Below, piece by piece: positions 1 to 7,931 of a DNA stretch of 8,985 nucleotides; position 1 is the stretch's first letter, and each line of letters begins with the position of its first letter. The stretch lies in the NCBI GenBank assembly GCA_001779505.1, contig MFKH01000003.1, forward strand, positions 2,711 through 11,695, given 5' to 3'. Under the pieces are notes generated by a model. That model had not been told where the DNA came from, did no database searches, and saw nothing but the letters and a program-made list of their open reading frames with translations. The translations under genes and the position numbers were made by a program. The stretch comes from Candidatus Jorgensenbacteria bacterium GWA1_54_12. GTDB lineage: Bacteria; Patescibacteriota; Minisyncoccia; UBA6257; GWB1-50-10.

Positions 1-305
1 ACGGATATGACGACATCGGGACGGAAAAAGTTAAAGCGGCCGATGCTCTTGCCGATGAAGTATTTCAGCATCCGTTGGGTGACGTAGTAGTCGGCAATGA
101 CACCCTCCTTCAAGGGTCTGTACGTAATGATGTCTTCGGGCGTGCGCCCGACCATCTCTTTTGCTTCGGCGCCGACGGCAAGAACCGTGTCGTCCGGCTT
201 GCGGATCGCCACAACCGTCGGCTCGTTGATGATGATTCCTTTGTCAGGAGAAAAAACGAGGGTGTTTGTCGTTCCTAGGTCTATGCCAAGCTGACGCGTG
301 AACAT
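1..305 (-). CDS. mreB: Rod shape-determining protein MreB (actin-like ATPase), N-terminal part, cut by the window edge
   Basis: MreB is the bacterial actin homologue. It forms membrane-associated filaments in the cytoplasm that guide the elongation machinery for side-wall peptidoglycan synthesis. Only the first 101 codons are present; the frame is open to the left edge with no stop. The N-terminus begins MFTRQLGIDLGTTNTLVF, which contains the actin/Hsp70-type phosphate-1 loop around residues 9-15. It continues with the family blocks NEPTVVAI, VGAEAKEMVGRTP, RPLKEGVIADYYVT and MLKYFIGK. The loop reads DLGTTNT where most MreB proteins have DLGTANT, a mild change toward the Hsp70 form. The ATG at 303-305 places the loop at the usual distance from the start. 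It lies 22 nt after the rpsI stop with no clear Shine-Dalgarno sequence, so it probably belongs to the same transcription unit. MreB is favoured over Hsp70 because of the AKEMVGRTP and GVIADY blocks. Identification is firm; the rest of the protein cannot be judged here. Confidence 0.96.
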   Translation of the reverse strand, partial: MFTRQLGIDLGTTNTLVFSPDKGIIINEPTVVAIRKPDDTVLAVGAEAKEMVGRTPEDIITYRPLKEGVIADYYVTQRMLKYFIGKSIGRFNFFRPDVVIS

Positions 306-327
306 GGTTCGTCGCCAATCACGCGCG

Positions 328-729
328 TTATCGCTTCCGCCACTGCTGAGGGCGCCGTGCGCCGCGGAGTCCCGGCTTTTTGCGTTCTTTCTTGCGCGGG
401 TCGCGCGTGAAGAACCCATACGGCTTCAAGGTTTTCCGAACGTCCGGATCGTTTTTTTCCAGGGCGCGCGTCAAACCATGGCGAACCGCTTCGGCCTGCG
501 CCATCACACCGCCTCCCCGCACCTGCACCGTCATTGCAAATCGCTTTCCCAAAACCTCAAAGGGCGCCAGAACCGTCTTGCGCTGTTTCTCAAACGGGAA
601 GTACGCTTCAAACGCCTTCTCGTTCACTTCAACTTTCTTCTCCCGCGCGTGCGGATAGATGCGCACCCGCGCCGTCGCGGTTTTGCGCCTCCCCACGCCC
701 TCTATGTATACTGCGTGCGTTTTTGTCAT
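328..729 (-). CDS. rpsI: Small ribosomal subunit protein uS9
   Basis: uS9 binds 16S rRNA in the head of the 30S subunit, and its C-terminal tail reaches the P-site tRNA anticodon stem. The protein is 133 residues from the ATG. It shows the N-terminal GVGRRKTATARVRI block (about 11-24), the glycine-rich family signature GGGVMAQAEAVRHGLTRAL (72-90), and the basic TRDPRKKERKKPGLRGARR segment (108-126). It ends in the conserved Lys-Arg, here as QQWRKR instead of the more usual FSKR-type end. Length is normal for the family. Two starts are possible: the ATG at 727-729, chosen here, overlaps the rpsF stop by one base (TGATG). A GTG one codon earlier (730-732) would give a 4-nt GTGA overlap and one more residue. 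Neither has a Shine-Dalgarno sequence, so translation is probably coupled to rpsF. The usual partner rplM is not adjacent. Codons 91-94 contain an in-frame A-AAA-AAC heptamer. Confidence 0.97.
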   Translation of the reverse strand: MTKTHAVYIEGVGRRKTATARVRIYPHAREKKVEVNEKAFEAYFPFEKQRKTVLAPFEVLGKRFAMTVQVRGGGVMAQAEAVRHGLTRALEKNDPDVRKTLKPYGFFTRDPRKKERKKPGLRGARRPQQWRKR

Positions 730-1112
730 CACAGTGTTTCGCCAATCTCACGAATCTTTTCTGCAAGCGCTTCGTTTGTGAGTGCCGTATCGCCGCTTCG
801 GCGGGGCTCATGCGTTTCACGCGGCCGACGCACCGGAAGCACCCTGCCGCTCTGCCTCACCAGGAGATGGCGTATGCACAATTCCTCCCGGCGCAGGCGG
901 TCTCCTACCTCTTTTACCTTGTCCGTCGGAAGCTCCAAAAGATAAATCGCCATGAAGCAGGCGTCGTTTTTTTTCACCGGATAAACAAGTTCAACTTTTA
1001 CAAACTCCTTGCGAGACACGTTCGTTGCGCCCGCGTCGCTTAATATGGACTGCACCGCGGCGTCGTTCTCGGAGAGGAGATGAACGGTTAAGTCGTATGC
1101 AACAGTTTTCAT
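729..1112 (-). CDS. rpsF: Small ribosomal subunit protein bS6
   Basis: bS6 binds the central domain of 16S rRNA as a heterodimer with bS18 on the 30S platform. From the ATG at 1110-1112 the protein has 127 residues. The ferredoxin-like fold can be followed: a first strand (AYDLTVHLL, 5-13), a helix, then FVKVELVYPVKK (37-48), the strand ACFMAIYLLEL (51-61), a helix, and the closing CIRHLLVR (79-86). A basic linker follows, then a short C-terminal helix ending EALAEKIREIGETL, a tail style I associate with Patescibacteria. A GTG at 1131-1133 in the same frame overlaps the rpoC stop (GTGA) and would add seven residues (MIKCLPY). I prefer the ATG because family members normally start just before the first strand. 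The GGGAGG at 1135-1140 is too close to the GTG and too far from the ATG to be a normal ribosome site, so coupling to rpoC is likely. The usual neighbours ssb and rpsR are absent. Codons 47-49 contain an A8 run. Confidence 0.94.
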   Translation of the reverse strand: MKTVAYDLTVHLLSENDAAVQSILSDAGATNVSRKEFVKVELVYPVKKNDACFMAIYLLELPTDKVKEVGDRLRREELCIRHLLVRQSGRVLPVRRPRETHEPRRSGDTALTNEALAEKIREIGETL

Positions 1113-1129
1113 ATACGGCAAGCACTTTA

Positions 1130-1140
1130 TCACACCTCCC
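1130..1140 (-). promoter_or_regulatory. rpoC-rpsF coupling junction: purine-rich GGGAGG followed by GTGA stop/start overlap
   Basis: The last rpoC codons read GGGGAGGTGTGA, placing GGGAGG at 1135-1140 and the TGA at 1130-1132. The overlapping GTG at 1131-1133 is in the rpsF frame. The purine block could hold a terminating 30S subunit for reinitiation at this GTG or at the ATG 17 nt further on. Coding constraint (Gly-Gly-Glu-Val) alone could also explain the block, so its role is an inference. Confidence 0.4.
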
Positions 1141-4100
1141 CACCCTCCGCAACAGGCGCGGGCTTTTCGGGCGCCGCGATGGGAGTAATTGCTCCCTCGG
1201 GGAGGCCGCGCAGGCCGGTGCCGGCAGGAATGAGCTTGCCAATGATGACGTTCTCCTTCAGGCCGCGCAGGTGGTCAACTTTCCCCTCTATCGCGGCGTT
1301 TACGAGGACACGGCTTGTCTCCTGGAACGATGCCGCAGAGAGGAAGCTCTCGGTCGACAGGGCAACTTTGGTCACGCCCAACACTCTCTGCACCGCCTTT
1401 GCCGTCGCGCCGCTACGCGCCTTGATTTCTTTGTTCATGTCGCGGAGCTTAAACTTGTCAACCATTTCCCCCTGCATATATCCGGTGTCGCCCGGTTCCG
1501 AAACGGCGACGCGTGAAAGCATTTGCCGAACCATAATCTCAACGTGCTTGTCGTGTATCAGGGTTCCCTCCGGAATGTAAATCCTCTGCGCTTCGTTGAT
1601 GATGTACCTCTGAAGCGCCTCCACGCCGCGGTACTTCAGTATCTCACGCAAGTCCAAGCGCCCCTCCGAGAGCTCCTGGCCCTTCGTAATGGGTTCACCC
1701 TTCTTTACGAGAAGCCGCGCGTTCTTTGCAACCGCATATTCATCGGGGGTCTTCACTCCCTCACGCGCTATCTTTATGATATGCAGAAGGTCTTTCTCCT
1801 CAATGTCGGAAACAACGCCGTCGGTTTTCGCCATTGCCGCCTTGCCCTTCGGTATCCGCGCTTCAAAAATTTCTTCAACGCGGGGCAAGCCGTGAGTGAT
1901 GTCAATTCCCGCAACGCCGCCGACGTGGAAGGTTCGGAGCGTCAGTTGGGTTCCCGGCTCGCCGATGGACTGTGCCGCCACAATACCGACCGCCTCACCC
2001 TCTTCCACCGGCGCTCCCTTCGCCAGGTCAAGCCCGTAGCACTTTGCACATACGCCGTGAGCGACTCGGCACGCAATGGGCGACCGCACCTTAACCGATG
2101 CGATATCGGACTTTTCAATCACTTCCGCCGCCTCGCGGCTTATAATCGCTCCCGCTCTGACAACTATTTTCTTTCCGATCTTCACGTTTTCCAAACTCGT
2201 CCGCGAATACAGGCGCTCGCTGAAGCGGTATCCGTATTCGTCGCCGTCGATGCGGAACACTTCCACGCCCTGTTTTGTTTTGCAGTCGCGCCCGCGGACG
2301 ATAATGTCCTGTGCCACGTCAACGAGGCGCCGCGTGAGGTATCCGGCAGAGGCGGTTTTTAGTGCCGTGTCGGTCAACCCTTTGCGCGCGCCGTGCGTTG
2401 AGATGAAGTATTCCAAAATGCTCAATCCCTCGCGGTAGTTGCCGCGCACCGGCAGTTCAATGACTTCGTTCTGGGGGTTTGACACGAGTCCCCGCATGCC
2501 AACCATCTGGTTCAATTGCGACCAGCTACCGCGCGCCTTTGAGTTGATAATCGCGTAAATGGAGTTTCCTTTGTCGGCGCGGAGACGTTCCGGCGAAAGC
2601 TTACCGATTTCATCGCGCGCAATGGTCCACGCCTCAATGACCCGGTCCCGCCGCTCGGCATCGGTCAAAAGCCCTTCTTCAAATTCGCCTTCAATGCGAG
2701 CCACTTCTTCTTCTGCCTTCTTCACGATGCGCCCCTTTTCAAGCGGAGGCAGTGCGTCGGAGACGGCAAGCGAAACGCCCGAGACGGTTGAATATATGAA
2801 ACCTATATTCTTTATCCGGTCCAAGTATTGCGCTGCACGGCGCACCCCGACGGATTCAATCGCCGTCGCGATGACTTTTTCAAGTTCTTTTCTTCCCAAT
2901 CGCTCGTTTACAAACCCCGCCTCTTCCGGCAGGACGTCGTTGAAGATGATGCGGCCGCAGGTTGTTTCTATAATCACGCCATCATCCATGCGCACTCGTA
3001 CCGGCACGCGCAAACCGACGACGCCGAGTTCGTACGCCAAAAGCGCTTCCGTGCGGTCGGCAAACGTTTTCGGTTCCCCTTTTCCTTCTTCAAGGTCTGT
3101 CAGGTAATACACGCCCAAAACGGCGTCCTTGGTCGGCGACACAATCGGCTCCCCGTTCGCCGGTTTCAGAAGGTTCGCCGAGGCGTCCATAAGTTCCCTG
3201 CTTTCGTACTGCGCTTCGGCAGTCAGAGGGAGATGCACCGCCATTTGGTCGCCGTCGAAGTCGGCGTTGAACGCCGTACACACGAGCGGATGTATGCGAA
3301 TGGCAAGGTCTTCGTTCAAAACCGGTGTGAATGCCTGAATACCCAGGCGGTGCAGGGTCGGCGCGCGGTTCAGGAGTACCTTCTTGTTCTTGATGACTTC
3401 TTCAAGCGCCGCCCACACGTCCGACACGCCCTGCTCAATGATGCGGTTCGCCTGCCTGATGTTAAAAACAATGCCGCGCTCAATGAGTTCGTGAATAACG
3501 AAGGGACGGAACATTTCAAGCGCAAGGTTCTTGGGCAACCCGCACTCGTGAAGTTCCAATTCCGGGCCGACAACGATGACCGAGCGCGCGGAATAGTCAA
3601 CGCGCTTGCCAAGCAGGTTCCGGCGGAAGCGCCCCTGCTTTCCTTTCAAGAGGTCGGTCAATGATTTCAAGGGACGCCGGCGGCCGCCCATCATCTGGCT
3701 CCCCGGGTGCTTGGAATTGTCTATCAAAGCGTCTACCGCTTCCTGAAGCATGCGCTTCTCGTTCACCACGATAACATCGGGAGAGTTCAGTTCTATGAGG
3801 CGTTTCAGGCGGTTGTTGCGGTTAATGACACGGCGGTACAGGTCGTTCAGGTCAGCGGTTGCGTACCGCCCGCCGTCAAGCGCAACCATCGGGCGCAATT
3901 CCGGCGGCAGAACGGGGACGACGGTCAGTACCATCCACTCCGGACGCACGCCGGACTCAATCATTGATTTTACAAGCCGCAGGCGGCGGACAAGCTTCTT
4001 GCGCCGTCCGGCATCATTCGTTGCCTCAAGCTCTTTCTCCACCTCGTTTGCCGCCTTTCGCAGGTCAATGCTCTTCAAAAGCTTCAAGACCGCCTCGGCG

Positions 4101-4729
4101 CCCCGTCCCGCTTCAAATACCTCGCCGAAACGTTCCGAAAGACGATAGTACTCGTCGTGCGAGAGGAGCATGCCCGGGCGAATCGTTTTCAAAATCGTCT
4201 TGCGCTGATTCCACAGGCGGTAGAGCTTGTCTTCGTCCGCTCCGTCCTGCTTCTTGAGCGTTCCATATTCCTCGTCAACCGCCTTCAATGCCGCCTTGCG
4301 TCCTTCTTCGTCAACCGTCGTCACGATGTACGCCGCGTAGTACACGACACGTTCCAGCTTCGGCACCGACACGCCCAAGAGCGTGCTCAATTTGCTCGGC
4401 ATCGTGCGCAGAAACCAAATGTTCGCGACCGGCGCGGCAAGTTCAATGTGGCCCATCCGCTCGCGCCGTACGCTTGAGTGCGTCACTTCAACACCGCACC
4501 GCTCGCAGACAATGCCCTTGTAGCGCACCTTTTTGTATTTGCCACAGTAGCATTCAAAATCGCGCGTGGGACCGAAGATTCGTTCGGAAAACAGGCCGTC
4601 TTTTTCCGGCCGCTGGGTGCGGTAGTTTAAGGTTTCGGGCTTCGTCACTTCTCCCTGCGACCACGAGCGGATCTCCTCAGGCGATGCTAGGCGAATGGAG
4701 AGATAGTCAATGTCGCGGATATTCAACAT
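1130..4729 (-). CDS. rpoC: DNA-directed RNA polymerase subunit beta'
   Basis: Beta' is the largest subunit of RNA polymerase and carries the catalytic magnesium. The 1199-residue protein is complete. In order it has: the N-terminal zinc ribbon with C60, C62, C75 and C78; [16 protein letters not shown] (91-106); [18 protein letters not shown] (305-322) with [13 protein letters not shown]; the switch-2 region around [18 protein letters not shown] (374-391); and the absolutely conserved NADFDGD (488-494), whose aspartates 490, 492 and 494 hold the magnesium. The bridge-helix region [20 protein letters not shown] (774-793) follows, then the second zinc site (C816, C887, C894, C897), [20 protein letters not shown], and a trigger loop (FHVGGVAG, 934-941) without the large insertion found in E. 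coli. The end is a Pro/Ala/Glu-rich tail. Length matches short beta' subunits such as that of Bacillus subtilis and is below E. coli (1407). The ATG at 4727-4729 lies 11 nt after rpoB with no Shine-Dalgarno sequence. All catalytic and zinc residues are present. Confidence 0.99.
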   Translation of the reverse strand: MLNIRDIDYLSIRLASPEEIRSWSQGEVTKPETLNYRTQRPEKDGLFSERIFGPTRDFECYCGKYKKVRYKGIVCERCGVEVTHSSVRRERMGHIELAAPVANIWFLRTMPSKLSTLLGVSVPKLERVVYYAAYIVTTVDEEGRKAALKAVDEEYGTLKKQDGADEDKLYRLWNQRKTILKTIRPGMLLSHDEYYRLSERFGEVFEAGRGAEAVLKLLKSIDLRKAANEVEKELEATNDAGRRKKLVRRLRLVKSMIESGVRPEWMVLTVVPVLPPELRPMVALDGGRYATADLNDLYRRVINRNNRLKRLIELNSPDVIVVNEKRMLQEAVDALIDNSKHPGSQMMGGRRRPLKSLTDLLKGKQGRFRRNLLGKRVDYSARSVIVVGPELELHECGLPKNLALEMFRPFVIHELIERGIVFNIRQANRIIEQGVSDVWAALEEVIKNKKVLLNRAPTLHRLGIQAFTPVLNEDLAIRIHPLVCTAFNADFDGDQMAVHLPLTAEAQYESRELMDASANLLKPANGEPIVSPTKDAVLGVYYLTDLEEGKGEPKTFADRTEALLAYELGVVGLRVPVRVRMDDGVIIETTCGRIIFNDVLPEEAGFVNERLGRKELEKVIATAIESVGVRRAAQYLDRIKNIGFIYSTVSGVSLAVSDALPPLEKGRIVKKAEEEVARIEGEFEEGLLTDAERRDRVIEAWTIARDEIGKLSPERLRADKGNSIYAIINSKARGSWSQLNQMVGMRGLVSNPQNEVIELPVRGNYREGLSILEYFISTHGARKGLTDTALKTASAGYLTRRLVDVAQDIIVRGRDCKTKQGVEVFRIDGDEYGYRFSERLYSRTSLENVKIGKKIVVRAGAIISREAAEVIEKSDIASVKVRSPIACRVAHGVCAKCYGLDLAKGAPVEEGEAVGIVAAQSIGEPGTQLTLRTFHVGGVAGIDITHGLPRVEEIFEARIPKGKAAMAKTDGVVSDIEEKDLLHIIKIAREGVKTPDEYAVAKNARLLVKKGEPITKGQELSEGRLDLREILKYRGVEALQRYIINEAQRIYIPEGTLIHDKHVEIMVRQMLSRVAVSEPGDTGYMQGEMVDKFKLRDMNKEIKARSGATAKAVQRVLGVTKVALSTESFLSAASFQETSRVLVNAAIEGKVDHLRGLKENVIIGKLIPAGTGLRGLPEGAITPIAAPEKPAPVAEGGEV

Positions 4730-4740
4730 GCTTTTGCGGG

Positions 4741-7700
4741 TTACGAGTTACTATCTTTTGTCTCTTTCGTCTCTCCGTCCTTTTGGTTGCTCCCATAGGT
4801 AATGTTCATGCCGAGGGATTTTAATTCGTTGATAAGCACGGTAAACGATGCCGGAATTGTCGGCTTCTTAATTGACTGGCCGCGCACGATTGCTTCAAAT
4901 GCCGATGCTCTTCCCATGACGTCGTCGGACTTAATCGTGAGCATTTCCTGGAGCGAATGCGCCGCCCCGTATCCTTCAAGCGCCCACACTTCCATTTCTC
5001 CAAAGCGCTGGCCGCCAAGCTGTGCCTTGCCTCCCAAGGGCTGCTGGGTAATCAAGGAGTACGGGCCGGTGGAACGCATGTGGATTTTGTCTTCCACCAG
5101 GTGATGAAGCTTCATCATGTACGTGTAGCCCACGGTGACCGGTTCCGGAAACGCTTCGCCGGTCAACCCGTTGAAAAGCTTCACCTTGCCGCTCTGCGGC
5201 AATCCCGCCGCCTCAAGTTCACGGCGGATATCTTCTTCCGAAGCACCGACGAAGTTGGGCACGATGGCGCGGTAGCCGAGCTTCTGCGCCGCGAAGCCGA
5301 GGTGTGTTTCCAAAATCTGTCCGAGGTTCATGCGCGAGACGACACCCAATGGATTCAGAATGACGTCAACCGACGTTCCGTCTTCTAGGAATGGCATGTC
5401 TTCAACCGCCTGTATGCGCGAGATGACTCCTTTGTTGCCGTGGCGCCCCGCCATTTTGTCGCCCGCTTTGACGCGGCGGAGCTGTGCCACTTCAACCTGA
5501 ATTTTCTTGATAATGCCCGGTTCCAGTTTGTCACCCTTCTCGCGGGAGAAAATTTTGACGCCGATAACCCGCCCGCGTTTGCCGTGCGGCAGGGTGAGCG
5601 AACTGTCTTTGATATCGCGCGCCTTCTCGCCGAAGATGGCGCGGAGCAATCGTTCTTCCGGCGTGAGTTCCGACTCGCCCTTCGGCGAAATTTTGCCGAC
5701 CAAAATGTCGTTCTCGCGCACTTCCGCGCCGATGCGCACGATGCCCTCCTCGTCAAGATTGCGGAGTTTTTCTTCCGACACGTTCGGGATGTCGGGTGTT
5801 GTCATCTCGGGGCCGAGCTTCGTGTCGCGCACGGGGCATGCATACGTTTCAATGTGGATGGAGCTGAAGCGGTCCGCCTCGGCGACGCGGCTTGAAATAA
5901 TGACGGCGTCTTCAAAGTTCGCTCCCTGCCAGGGCATAAAGGCGACGAGAAGGTTTTGTCCCAAAGCGAGAACTCCCCGGTCGGTCGCCGACCCGTCGGC
6001 AAGCACGTCTCCTTTTTTCACTTTCTCACCCGGTCCTACGACAGGGCGCTGAGAAATGCACGTGGAATCATTGGAGCGGCGGAATGTGATGAGCGGATAC
6101 TCATCGTCTCCACGCTTCGTGCGCACGACAACCCGGTTGCCGTCTACCGCGTGAACGACACCCGCCTCGCGGGCAAACACATTCTGCCCCGCGTCGCGCA
6201 CAATAATTTCTTCAAATCCGGTGCCAACCAAAGGCGCTTCGGGCTTGACCGGCGGCACTGCCTGCCGCTGCATGTTACTACCCATGAGCGCGCGGTTCGC
6301 GTCATCGTGTTCAAGAAACGGAATGAGCGCCGTGGAAAGCGACACGAGCTGGCTGGGCGATGAGTCTATAAAGTTCACGTCTTCCCGCCTGCACTTGCCC
6401 GCCTTTCCTTTGACGCGCGCGGCGACTTCCGCGTCGCGAATATGTCCCGATGCGTCAAGCACCGTGTCGGACTGCACGATGTTGTAGCGGCTTTCTTCAA
6501 ACGCATCCAGCCATACCACTTCGTTTGTAATGACTCCCGCTTCAACTTTGAAGTATGGCGCTTCCATAAAACCCAGGTCGTTCAAGGCCGTCTGCGTCGC
6601 CAAAGAACTCACCAGTCCGATGTTCGCACCTTCCGGCGTTTGTATGGGACAAATCCGTCCATAAAACGAGGGGTGCACGTCGCGCACTTCAAAGCCGGCA
6701 CGCTCGCGAGTCAATCCTCCGGGGCCCATCGCCGAGAGCCGGCGCTTGTGCTCCAACTCCGCCAATGGATTTGTCTGGTCCATAAACTGCGACAATTGGC
6801 TCCCGGCAAAGAAGCTCCTCACAACAGATGAGAGCGCTTTGTAGTTTACGAGCTTCGAGGGCTGTATTTCTTTGCGGTCAATCGTTGACATCCTGTCCTG
6901 CACCGCCCGCCTCAGACGGGCGAAGCCGACGCGCATTCGCGATTGCATCAGTTCCCCGACGGCTCGCACGCGGCGGTTGCCCAAGTGGTCAATGTCATCC
7001 GGCTCCGCTTCGGGGTCGTTATTCAAACGGATGATTTCGCGTATGACGGCGACGAGGTCTTCGCGCCGCAGGAGTCCCTCGCCTCCCGTGAGCCCCAAGC
7101 GCTCGTTCAGCTTGTATCTACCGACGCGGTGCAGGTCATAGCGGTCGGCATCGTTAAAGATGGGGTGAATGAGCCCTTTGGCATTTTCCGCACTCGCGAC
7201 GTCCGAGGGACGGAGCGCGCGGTAAATACCCATATATGACGTTCCAACGTCTTTCGCCTCGTCGCGCTTTAAGGTTTCCTGTATAAAACGTGTTTCTCCA
7301 AGGTCAATGTCGGCAAATGCCTGCACAATGTCTTCCTCGCGCTCCATGCCGAAAATGCGCAAGAGCTGGGTTACCGGCACTTTGCGCTTGCGGTCTATCT
7401 TCACGCCTAAGAATCCGTTCACGCCGGTTTCAAACTCAAGCCACGAACCCCTGTTCGGGATGATCTTCGTGCCGAAAAGTTTTACCCCCCGCTGAACCCG
7501 CGCGCTGAAGTACACGCCCGGCGAACGCAGGAGCTGGCTTACCACCACGCGCTCAACGCCGTTAATAATGAATGTTCCCCGCTCGGTCATGACGGGAAAA
7601 TCGCCGAGATATACGTCTTGCGTCATCTCGGAGCCGTCTTCCTTGTCAACCAGGCTCACTTCAACCCACAGCGGAGCTTCGTATGTTTGGTCTTTTATGC

Positions 7701-7923
7701 GCGCCTGCTCTTCGGTGTACTTCGGGTCATCAAAACGATATTCCTTGAAGTACAACTCAAACAGTTCCTCGGCGTGGTCCTTAATCGGCGATATCTCGTC
7801 CAAAAGTTCCCGAATGCCCTTTTTCAAAAGCCAGCCGTATGAGTCATGCTGGATTCTCGTCAAATCCTCGGCGCGAAACGCCGGGCCGTTATATGAAGAA
7901 AATGTTTTTGTTTTGAGCAGCAT
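4741..7923 (-). CDS. rpoB: DNA-directed RNA polymerase subunit beta
   Basis: Beta forms one pincer of RNA polymerase and half of the active-site cleft. At 1060 residues it is short (B. subtilis about 1193, E. coli 1342). Visible blocks are: GDFPVMTERGTFIINGVERV (107-126), VSQLLRSPGVYF (128-139), IIPNRGSWLEFE (154-165), DDIDHLGNRRVRAVGEL (309-325), and the rifampicin cluster from GSQLSQFMDQTNPL (374-387) to HKRRLSAMGPGGL (392-404). Next come ICPIQTPEGANIGLV (424-438) and the active-site pair E671-D672 in GANFEDAVIIS. GEKARDIKDSSL follows, then GDKMAGRHGNKGVIS (821-835) with the catalytic-region lysines K823 and K831. The C-terminal clamp block is GGQRFGEMEVWALEGYGAAH (970-989). The large inserts of the E. 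coli protein are absent, and so is the roughly 80-residue segment B. subtilis has between KLNERLGL and REII here. A polar tail ends the protein. The ATG at 7921-7923 sits 8 nt after the mltG stop, with no ribosome site and no rplJL upstream. Confidence 0.99.
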   Translation of the reverse strand: MLLKTKTFSSYNGPAFRAEDLTRIQHDSYGWLLKKGIRELLDEISPIKDHAEELFELYFKEYRFDDPKYTEEQARIKDQTYEAPLWVEVSLVDKEDGSEMTQDVYLGDFPVMTERGTFIINGVERVVVSQLLRSPGVYFSARVQRGVKLFGTKIIPNRGSWLEFETGVNGFLGVKIDRKRKVPVTQLLRIFGMEREEDIVQAFADIDLGETRFIQETLKRDEAKDVGTSYMGIYRALRPSDVASAENAKGLIHPIFNDADRYDLHRVGRYKLNERLGLTGGEGLLRREDLVAVIREIIRLNNDPEAEPDDIDHLGNRRVRAVGELMQSRMRVGFARLRRAVQDRMSTIDRKEIQPSKLVNYKALSSVVRSFFAGSQLSQFMDQTNPLAELEHKRRLSAMGPGGLTRERAGFEVRDVHPSFYGRICPIQTPEGANIGLVSSLATQTALNDLGFMEAPYFKVEAGVITNEVVWLDAFEESRYNIVQSDTVLDASGHIRDAEVAARVKGKAGKCRREDVNFIDSSPSQLVSLSTALIPFLEHDDANRALMGSNMQRQAVPPVKPEAPLVGTGFEEIIVRDAGQNVFAREAGVVHAVDGNRVVVRTKRGDDEYPLITFRRSNDSTCISQRPVVGPGEKVKKGDVLADGSATDRGVLALGQNLLVAFMPWQGANFEDAVIISSRVAEADRFSSIHIETYACPVRDTKLGPEMTTPDIPNVSEEKLRNLDEEGIVRIGAEVRENDILVGKISPKGESELTPEERLLRAIFGEKARDIKDSSLTLPHGKRGRVIGVKIFSREKGDKLEPGIIKKIQVEVAQLRRVKAGDKMAGRHGNKGVISRIQAVEDMPFLEDGTSVDVILNPLGVVSRMNLGQILETHLGFAAQKLGYRAIVPNFVGASEEDIRRELEAAGLPQSGKVKLFNGLTGEAFPEPVTVGYTYMMKLHHLVEDKIHMRSTGPYSLITQQPLGGKAQLGGQRFGEMEVWALEGYGAAHSLQEMLTIKSDDVMGRASAFEAIVRGQSIKKPTIPASFTVLINELKSLGMNITYGSNQKDGETKETKDSNS

Positions 7924-7931
7924 GTGCGTGT

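Noticed and set aside
298..945. Plus-strand open frame of 215 codons over rpsI and rpsF
   Set aside because: Both ribosomal protein genes on the minus strand are unmistakable, and this frame has low-complexity Arg/Ser-rich composition with no domain.
1523..2362. Plus-strand open frame of 279 codons opposite rpoC
   Set aside because: It is antisense to well-conserved rpoC motifs, its translation matches no family I recognise and is rich in Arg, His and Phe as expected for the complement of real codons.
2828..3664. Plus-strand open frame of 278 codons opposite rpoC
   Set aside because: It lies exactly across the catalytic and switch regions of rpoC on the other strand. Openness is explained by codon bias of the real gene.
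6904..6922. Short inverted repeat CGCCCG with a 7-nt loop inside rpoB
   Set aside because: It falls within conserved arginine-rich codons of rpoB and has no other sign of function.
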